Position numbers and translations under genes: made by a program. DNA of 64,000 nucleotides from Spirometra erinaceieuropaei. Lineage: Eukaryota; Platyhelminthes; Cestoda; Diphyllobothriidea; Diphyllobothriidae. The notes below the pieces were generated by a model that worked only from the letters and a program-made list of their open reading frames with translations, was not told the DNA's origin and ran no database searches. The DNA is taken from assembly GCA_902702965.1 (NCBI GenBank), contig CACRXP010000013.1, positions 2,516,323-2,580,322 on the forward strand, read 5' to 3'. This document shows positions 56,687 through 64,000 of the stretch, one piece after another; positions within the stretch are counted from its first letter, which is position 1; each line of letters begins with the position of its first letter.

Positions 56687-56860
56687 GGGGTTGCACCAGC
56701 GGTGATTTGCGCGTGATAGGGGTCAGTGGGAATCCGGTCTCGATCGAACGCATCTGTAAAGTGGCTCATTATGGGGATCGGATAACACACATTGCTGGCT
56801 AGAAAATTATCGTGTGTGAATTTTCAAAGCTTATTCATGTAGATCACTTTGTATAATATA

Positions 56861-57828
56861 CAGTGCGTGACCGATCTCATGAAATGTTGACCAAAATTCC
56901 AAATTACGTTTCCGATTAGGAAGGATTACTTAAGTGGGGTTGTTATACTGATTAGCATGCAGCATAACCCTATCACATTTCGGACTCACCAGAATGTCGG
57001 CTATTGAATGCATTTCTTTTTGTCCTCCCACAGAAACCACACTTGCATGCATTTTTCCAAATGATTTTCAGTGGTCTTATTAATTCAAATATATTTTACA
57101 GAAAACATTCATAAAAGTATGCTTTCTTTTGCTTCTTTGGTAGGAACTTACATTGCCTTCATATTTTACACCCGAAGAAAGTGTATATTTAGGTTTTAAA
57201 ATAGTTTTCCAATTCCCGAATAATCTTCAGCGTATCTGTCATTTCATCAGCGTTTAATAATTTCAGTCTACAAGACGCAGGCTTTCTACGTAAAGAAAAT
57301 CATATATTCCCCTATGCCTTTAAGAAGATACCACATAGAGTTCACGTAATTTTATATTGGGTGCGGACTGCCTTGCACATTTCATGTGGAGCATTAGTAA
57401 ACGGATATGTGCTGTCTTGCATGCGGGAACATCGCACGGTCTCGAAAATCTCATAATTAGAAACTTTTTAAAACCTAAATATACACTTTCCTCGGGCATA
57501 AAATATGACGGAGATGTGATTTTCTACCAAATATGCAAGAGAAAGCATATTTTTGTGAATGGTTTCTGTAAAATGTATTTCAGTTTATAAGACCACCGAA
57601 AGTCATTTGCAAAAATGCATGCTACTTAAGTAGTCATTTTTTGCCAAGAGTGGTTTCTGTGGAAGGACAAAAAGAGATGCATTCAATAGCCGACATCCTG
57701 GAGGGCCGAAATGTGATATGGTTATGCTGCATGCTAATCAGCATAACAAACCCACTTAAGTAATCCTTCCTAATCGGAAACGTAATTTGGAATTTTGGTC
57801 AACATTTCATGAGATCGGTCACGCACTG
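56861..57828. mobile_element. Foldback-type element, copy D (best preserved)
   Basis: The ends are CAGTGCGTGACCGATCTCAT (56861) and its inverse ATGAGATCGGTCACGCACTG ending at 57828, each next to TA, consistent with a TA target duplication. Pairing continues inward for about 350 bp: CCAAAATTCCAAATTACGTT, CAGAATGTCGGCTATTGAAT, TTCAGTGGTCTTATTAATTC and GTGTATATTTAGGTTTTAAA each have an inverted partner near 57780, 57690, 57590 and 57475. About 240 bp of loop remain, and no transposase is encoded. The TA duplication and CAGT ends point to mobilisation by a Tc1/mariner-type transposase (inference). Confidence 0.85.
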
Positions 57829-57875
57829 TACATGTAACAGAGCTGGAACGTTACAATTTTAGTCGTTTGGCGGGG

Positions 57876-57952
57876 TTCGACATTACTGCGGAAATGATGA
57901 GGCACAGCACGGCAAGCGCTCTGACCGGCTGAGTTACAGGGCTTCAAACCAT
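57876..57952 (-). repeat. tRNA-like SINE head, different from the dimer
   Basis: On the - strand GCCCTGTAACTCAGCCGGTC and then AGAGCGCTTGCCGTGC give an A box, and about 40 bp on ATGTCGAACCCCGCC gives a B box. The spacing fits a tRNA-derived polymerase III promoter. No complete cloverleaf is evident, so a SINE head is likelier than a functional tRNA gene. Confidence 0.45.
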
Positions 57953-58369
57953 TTAGGCAGGCAGTCCCCAAAATAAGCATTGCTGGATTCCACCTGATTA
58001 GCGCAACCTGCGACACTGTAGCTGCATTTGATCAAAACGGGAATCCAACTGGTTAACACAACGCGTTATTCGGGCCGCACAACCTCCAGGAGCCCGAAAC
58101 TTCTGCCGTTTATGGGCGGTGTAGTGACACGTTCAGACGTAGGGTTTCACGTCACATCAGCCGCTGCGTCTAATTCCATTACCAGGTGTTTCTTACTACC
58201 CCGGAGAGTCAAGTGGGACACTGAAGAAGGAGGAGGGAATGAGGTCAACGGCGGAGATTCCTAATCCACGAAAAAATTGGCGTATTTATTGGTATATTAA
58301 ATCTGATGAGCTGAAATATATGACGGGGCGCTAAGAGCCGTGGTTTGGTAGCCTGTCAACTGACAGAAT
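57953..58369. other. Unassigned
   Basis: Moderate GC; may be the body of the tRNA-like SINE. No second copy in the window. Confidence 0.3.
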
Positions 58370-58740
58370 AACTCGGTTTCCATAGAGTGAGTCGATCTGC
58401 ACTGACTCCTTTTTAACGTAATTCTCACGGTACCCTCGCGCATCTGAGCTCCGAGGCACCCCGTGGGATTCTGGTGCATTCTGTGGAGATCAAGTTGTGT
58501 CTGACACATGTAGACGGGCTGTCTACCTTTGCCAACCACAGCTCCCGAGTCCACTTCCGGTCTTTCTGACATCGTCAGGCAATCAGAACAAGGTGGCTGA
58601 GGGGAGGAATGCGGCAGAGGTCATTTAAGTCCGCCCAACTACAAACTAATTTATGCCCAAGTCGCCGGTGCCATGTAGACTCCAGAGGACATGCAGTGAA
58701 CGTCGCGCTTGCGACAGTCATACTGTCGATCTGTTTCACA
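58370..58740 (+). repeat. Dispersed repeat, copy 3
   Basis: Blocks match copy 1 in order: CTCCTTTTTAACGTAATTCT at 58406, ACCCCGTGGGATTCTGGTG at 58458 (copy 1: CTGCGTGGGATCC), GGGAGGAATGCGGCAGAGG at 58602 and GCCCAAGTCGCCGG at 58653. Shorter overall than copy 1, with an internal deletion. Confidence 0.5.
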
Positions 58741-60994
58741 AACACCACAAGTTGGTGTGCATTAGACCAGTTGAGTCAAAGAGATCCTATCTGCTTTTTG
58801 CGAGTGAAGGCCAAGCTGGAAACCGTTATAACTGAAAACAAGTCGTATTGTTTCATTTGAACTATCTCAGAGTTTGCTTTTAGTGCGAACATTTTAGCAG
58901 ATGCCGATCCTCATTGTCGTCTATTTGTTTCACTACTAACACTTTTATAAACGATGTTTTTAATTATATATCCCAGTTATTCATAAGAGGTAAGTGCTTT
59001 GCTCTTCCTTAATTGGTAAGCCCAAGTATTTAAAAAACAAAGACGAGATAATATGCTGTACTTACGCAGTTTGCTTCATTTTGCCCTAGATCACATAATA
59101 ATACTGCTAATTTCCTGGCGTATAGATAATGCAACATGCCAGGCATTTACATAATTGTAGACACGAGCAGTTGAACTTCACCTATGGACATGTCACTAGA
59201 AGAAAAAATATGAACTTTTATACTATTTACTTTCAATGCGTTCTTAATCCACGCCTTGCCCGCACCCCACAGAAAGGTCTTCATTAAACTTTTTTACAAA
59301 ACACATATGTAAGTGTGCAAACAACGTAAGACAAATAACTTTGCACATAGAAGAGCTCAGTTATAACAAAGTGTCACCTGTTGATGCAAATAACGCCAAA
59401 AGGCTTCAAACGTTGGGGCAATATGTTACATCAAGCCAAAATTAGAATGAGTGTATCCTCAAGATACGGAGCCTTAGTCTATTTCATATTAATTGCTCGT
59501 TAAGGAGGAAATAAAATTAAACTGTCTATTTCACCTGAAACAAATATGATCGTAAAGTTTAAAAAAAACGTTTGGTTGTTGGTGATTTTTCTAAAAGGTC
59601 AAATAAATGTGCACTAAGTCTAAGTGCCCTAAATAAGTGTTCCGAAAATCTGTTTTTGAAATCCGACAAAGGATTTGACTCCCTAACAAGCCAGTCTGTG
59701 CAATGGAGGCTGATAGTTCACATTACCGATAAGACCCTGTTTACAACTAGAGCGGCATATGCCAAAATGTAAACGTGACGAGTAAGCACAGAAATGGAAA
59801 CAATAATATAAATTAGAAGTAATGCATTAATGGATATAGCCTCAAAAGCGCACTTATGGTTTTGGACTGCTTTTAAGGAGCTGAATTTCTTCCCAAACAA
59901 GTAGTTTCAATTCCTCCTTTGACAGATCGTCGTTTGCGTTGCTAAATGGATGGGCGCAGATCGGCTAAAATACAAAATTAAGTCTTCGTGAAAGGAAGAA
60001 TAACAAAACAAAAATATGGCAAGTGGTCGTTGAATTCTGTTGCACTGCATACACAAACGACATGGCGTGAATATATCACAGATGTGGTAGATGGCGATTA
60101 TAATGAAATAATGATTAAGATTGTAAACTGTAGGCTTTAACAGAGGGGGCTAGTCAAGCATGGTTGCAGAAAAGATAGGCATAAACAAAATCATGTGGGG
60201 CGTCATGCATACCAAGAGGCCGTCTTTCGGTCGAGCAACGCTTAATCCAGCTACGAAAATGACGTCTGCTGGAAAATGGCTACTGAAATATTACCACTAA
60301 TTTCGAATAGTTTTGGATAAATTTAAGCATTCAACTATAACTCATTAAACGAATGTTCAAAAATGCTTCTCTGAAGAAGTCTTGGGATGATTTATTATCA
60401 AGCGTCCGTACTTGAAGATATACTCTTTTAATCCGAACAGTTTGTAAATTCCTAAAAATTCCTTTATTTTTCTTCACACTTGTTAAAATTCAACCAAGTG
60501 TTAACGTGAGCGCCACTGCTTACCTATTAAGCAAAACGCCATTCGGCATTCGTCTCCAACAATGGAAGCTTGCTTGCCTTTAGAACGTCACGACAATGCA
60601 ATCATGATTCCAGAAATCGCATTTAATTTCGAATGTAACTATGTATACGTCACTGTACAGAGGCTCTCTGTACTGAAAATGCTTAAAATAAATGTGCTAT
60701 ATCTTGCGAGAATAGCAGTTTACAAAAGCGCAGTTCCCAATAAAATGAGCATATGAAATAATTGTACACTTTCTTCTATGACGTATAATTGGATTTACAA
60801 AAAACACATCAAAAATAAAGGCATAAGCCTACAATGCCTCAATCATCTTTTTGCAAGAGTCTCGTTCTTGCAGGTGATGGTATAAATGCTCGGACAAAAG
60901 CCCACCCAGTAGAGTTTACGCAAAATACTATGATTATATTGCGTGGTAACCCGCAGTACAAACTTATGTGGGCAATAATTATTTTCGAAAAACT
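58741..60994. other. A+T-rich, no recognised gene
   Basis: ORFs of 60-80 codons only, without motifs or plausible splice signals. Confidence 0.35.
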
Positions 60995-61105
60995 TTATTG
61001 GACTTCTCCACCCAGAGAACGTACATGTCCGAGGGAAAATCCGAAACGTTAGACAAATAAACCCCTTGTTCCAGCGATTGTATCTTCTTGCGGCATGCGA
61101 GCATC
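60995..61105 (+). repeat. Penelope-like terminal arm, decayed
   Basis: AAAATCCGAAACGTTAGACA at 61034 then AATAAACCCCTTGTTCCAGC and GATTGTATCTTCTTGCGGCA follow the order of the reference arm (GAATCCGAAACGTCAGGCTA, AATAAAGCTCTTGTCCCAGC, GATCGTGTCTCTTTCTTC). No coding part precedes it. Confidence 0.6.
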
Positions 61106-61994
61106 GTTAATATGTGATTTGTGATGGGCGCGCTTGCTCAAAATTCCGTTTTTTATTTGAAAGAGAGTAGGAGACAAAATATCGGAAGACCCTTACGGAT
61201 CATTCATCAAGAAACTACTATGCTGCTAAAAATAGCCACATAATTGTTAGACATGTGAACGTTAGCACGTTATCGCGAAGGAATCTCCGGCGAGGAAAGG
61301 AAAGTCGGACAATCAATGGGAATTAGATTAAAGGAGAAGGAAGCGACCGAAACTAGATAACGCATTGGGTCTAATAGAAAGTGCGAATGCTGTTGGGCTA
61401 GCTCACAAAAAGACAAATTAAGGCGAAATGAATGGAGATAGATCGTTGGCGCACGATCTCTTGATTTGGAAAGATACTTTGATTTGTAAGAACGCTCGGA
61501 AAGCACTGATCGATATCAGAAGCAAATATTTATTCTTGAAAAGGTTAACTTTATGCATGTCAAAATTGGTCGAAGTGTGATCCGTAAACAAGTTTCTTTG
61601 TGCCTCTTTGATGAAAATCCACTGACTTTGATGGTAAGAGATCTTTAAATCCAGCCGCCAACCCAGTTTCCCTCTTGGAAGTTTTGTTACCTAAAAAGTA
61701 TCTAGGTGATTGAAAAATGATAGTTGGTAGATGATTGGATGGATATGGAAGATACAGTTGTCTCGAACCACAAGTCACTGAGCTTCTGCAGTGTCATCCT
61801 GGTAACATTTGGTCTTGCATTGTTGTGGACCGGAATTGGACCATGTTGGTTCACTAGTGCAGGTCTGGTTTTCCCAAAAATACATGCATTTCCTGGAGTT
61901 GCTTGAGTGAACCTTTGTTGGGATGCTTCAATAACCTCAAACATCCGTGGTGCATTCATAGATGTTTTTGCAGATCTTGAATAATTCATATTGA
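61106..61994. other. No recognised gene
   Basis: Short ORFs without motifs on both strands. Confidence 0.35.
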
Positions 61995-62275
61995 TATAAC
62001 GGTGAAAACTCGGCTCCTCGGTAGAATACGAACCCACAACGGCAAGGACAAGGCTTTAGTACAGCCAACACTCTGATCACCTGAGCTACGGAGTCTCGCA
62101 TGGAGACGTGAATTTTATCGCATTTGGGTCAAATTACCTGCCCAACCTACCGCCCCCCGGTAGGGTCACGTAGCTCAGGTGGCTAGAGCGCTGGCTGCAG
62201 TAAAGCCTTCCCCTTGTTGTCGTGGGCTCGAACCTAACGGAGGAGCCGAGCTTTTCACAGTTGGGTCAATATGAA
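61995..62275 (+). repeat. Inverted-dimer tRNA-derived SINE, copy 2
   Basis: The right (+) module at about 62165-62245 has TAGCTCAGGTGGCTAGAGCG (A box) and GTGGGCTCGAACCTAAC (B box). The left (-) module, 62000-62095, has on its own strand GTAGCTCAGGTGATCAGAG and GTGGGTTCGTATTC. The linker (GACGTGAATTTTATCGCATT, then TTACCTGCCCAACCTACCG) matches copy 1. The outer edges mirror each other: GGTGAAAACTCGGCTCCTCG on the left, GAGGAGCCGAGCTTTTCAC on the right. It is better preserved than copy 1. Confidence 0.8.
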
Positions 62276-64000
62276 GAAGTCTGCAGTGGACAACACCAAT
62301 AACGGACCATAAGACTGTCAGCATAATCTTCTGGTGATACAACTTCGTTTTCCGGAAATTCTTGGGTAATTCGTCCCGACCAAGCTAGTTTCCTTACATG
62401 TCATTATTCGGCCAAGTAACCGTTATTGGACTTTCGCATCGAAAGCATTCACAAATGCCAAGCTCATTGGTTTTCATTGGGCTCATGCGAGACCCATTTA
62501 TCGAGCTTTTTCACCTTACCAACTTGTATCAGATGGTCGGACACAGTTGGAACACTGACATAAGATGTATCTGACATTTCTTTGACCCTTTGACGTGGGT
62601 GTTTTTAAAACCTTGCTTTCAACAGTTCATTATCAAATGCCCGTGGCTGTCCTTTTATCATCTTCAAAACTCACATTGCCACTACGGAACTTCTAAAACG
62701 ACCTTCTTACCCTCTGATCACTTGTGCGCCCTTCTTTCCATGCTCTTTGGATATTGGCGATTGGTAAGAAAGCATTATAATCGAGTTTAAGCTCATTCAA
62801 GAAAAGCAAACGCATTTCTTCTTTTTTCCTCTTCGTTTTTAAGGTCTTATGCGTACTCTAGAAGAAACTATAGGTGAATTATTTAAGGATACACATAGGT
62901 TATTATGCATGTACAATTTTATACGAAACCCTAAAAAGCGAGTCGAAGAATCGGCCAGTACTTTACGAATAGCTTAATAAATAGGCACGTGCGCATCTGC
63001 TATTACGCCTGCATTAGAAACATAATACCAACCATGTAAAAATGTCTCAAACAGCAGGAATAGGAAGACCGATAAATAAAATTTAAATAAATAACAGGTG
63101 TCACAACGACTGGTAAATAGACTAATATGCCCCTTCGTTATCGTCACTTGGCAAAAATAATTATTCGTGCGCGGAGCTAATTGCTATTAGCATGAAGAAT
63201 GATCTCAGGTTGCATAAAGCATCCTCGTATTGTGGCATTCAGCTGGTGGATACTACAGTTACCCAGCTATTTACTGTTGCCATACGTTTCTGACATCCGC
63301 TTAATTTCGCTTATTTTGCCAAAAAACATAACAAACGCATTTCCTGAAGCCCTTTCGTGACAGTTTGCGTTATGAGCCTATGTTAGCGAAAATGCAGGAT
63401 GTTTTGATTCCGCTGTTTGATAGTTTCGCTGCGCTCCTTAGCTCACTAATACAATATGTAGCGTTACCGTACTGCGTGGTACTGAACAGAGTTGGCCATT
63501 GAGATGGACAGTTGTTCAGTTTTTCAGAGTATGTCGTTAAAGCTTAAGTGTTTGCGTTTACTTGCGTGCTGGATTCGGACTTTTTGGAAAATATAGTTAT
63601 TACAGTACACGCTCGAGGGAAACGCTCAACTTGATGCGCAGTTCTGCTGGTATAACGCACTGCTCTGAAACAGCAAGTCATATGTAACGTGCATTATGTA
63701 TATCGGCGGTGAATTCGGACATTTTTTCAAGTCTGCTTACTGTCCTCTACTGAATATATCAAGCTCGAGTGTTTTAAGATAAGCCTGAATAATTTTCCAC
63801 CTAAGGTGCACAATAAATTGCCAATAAGTTTTCTGCATAACGAGGTTTTATAGTTGATAAATTAGTATGAATATAGTACCCTCTTGCAATAGAACAGGTT
63901 ATTTAATGCTAATAAAATGACCAAAGAGGTTGAGTTGAACAATAAAGTTAGACACCTTATTTCAGACTTCTACAGGCACTTGCCGTTTTATGCCTTACCC
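62276..64000. other. A+T-rich, no recognised gene
   Basis: Nothing beyond short ORFs; no repeat match to other parts of the window. Confidence 0.35.

Overview
This window looks like a repeat-rich metazoan chromosome segment from a flatworm, most likely a tapeworm of the diphyllobothriidean type (inference). The reasons are: two recognisable single-copy genes whose introns are only 37-48 nt long, a very high load of decayed LINEs (CR1/Jockey-like and RTE-like), several Penelope-like elements (PLEs) with GIY-YIG endonuclease domains, tRNA-derived SINEs, and a Merlin DNA transposon. There is no bacterial-style gene packing, no rRNA and no CRISPR. An assembly gap of 290 N lies at 25880-26169.

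Cellular genes. The best is a complete three-exon MIC10 gene (MICOS subunit, + strand, 13150-13498) with 39-nt and 40-nt introns. The second is a GATAD1-like gene on the - strand (18336 to about 19217): five exons read well as the C-terminal GATAD1/BAH-like region, with introns of 37, 48, 44 and 42 nt; its N-terminal GATA finger is not convincingly found. A small divergent candidate gene (12507-13016, -) starts 133 bp from MIC10. Weaker single-exon candidates lie in the A+T-rich, repeat-poor stretch 26-43 kb: an Ig-like exon (36540-36801, +), an MFS-transporter-like exon (42522-42849, -), and unidentified exon-like ORFs at 27243-27391, 37475-37750 and 40112-40294.

Mobile elements by region. 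0-12 kb: a dispersed repeat (150-1130), fragments of a LINE family 'B' (- strand, 1424-1639, 5690-6342, 8884-9180), a PLE GIY-YIG fragment (3757-4065), a long CR1-like ORF2 copy with its (TGAAC)n tail (6345-8681), a second CR1-like copy with ORF1, endonuclease and linker parts (9240-10870), and a third LINE type on the - strand (10870-11860). 21-26 kb: CR1 3' end, another RT 3' fragment, a family B RT, a 101-bp tandem repeat and a PLE 3' end at the gap. 30-36 kb: a foldback element with about 350-bp inverted arms, a PLE with an inverted 5' arm, and an older foldback copy. 42-50 kb: Merlin, PLE arms, an inverted-dimer tRNA SINE, a third foldback copy and a PLE flanked by inverted arms. 49.8-53.8 kb: an almost full-length but broken RTE-like element ending in C2H2 zinc-finger remnants. 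54.4-57.8 kb: truncated CR1, a 126-bp tandem duplication, a PLE 3' end and the best foldback copy. 58-62 kb: another copy of the dispersed repeat, a PLE tail and a second inverted-dimer SINE.

The rest, notably 13.6-18.3, 19.2-21.2, 26.2-30.8, 38-42 and 58.8-64 kb, holds no gene or repeat I can name. All retroelement reading frames seen here are interrupted, so I see no evidence of a currently active element.
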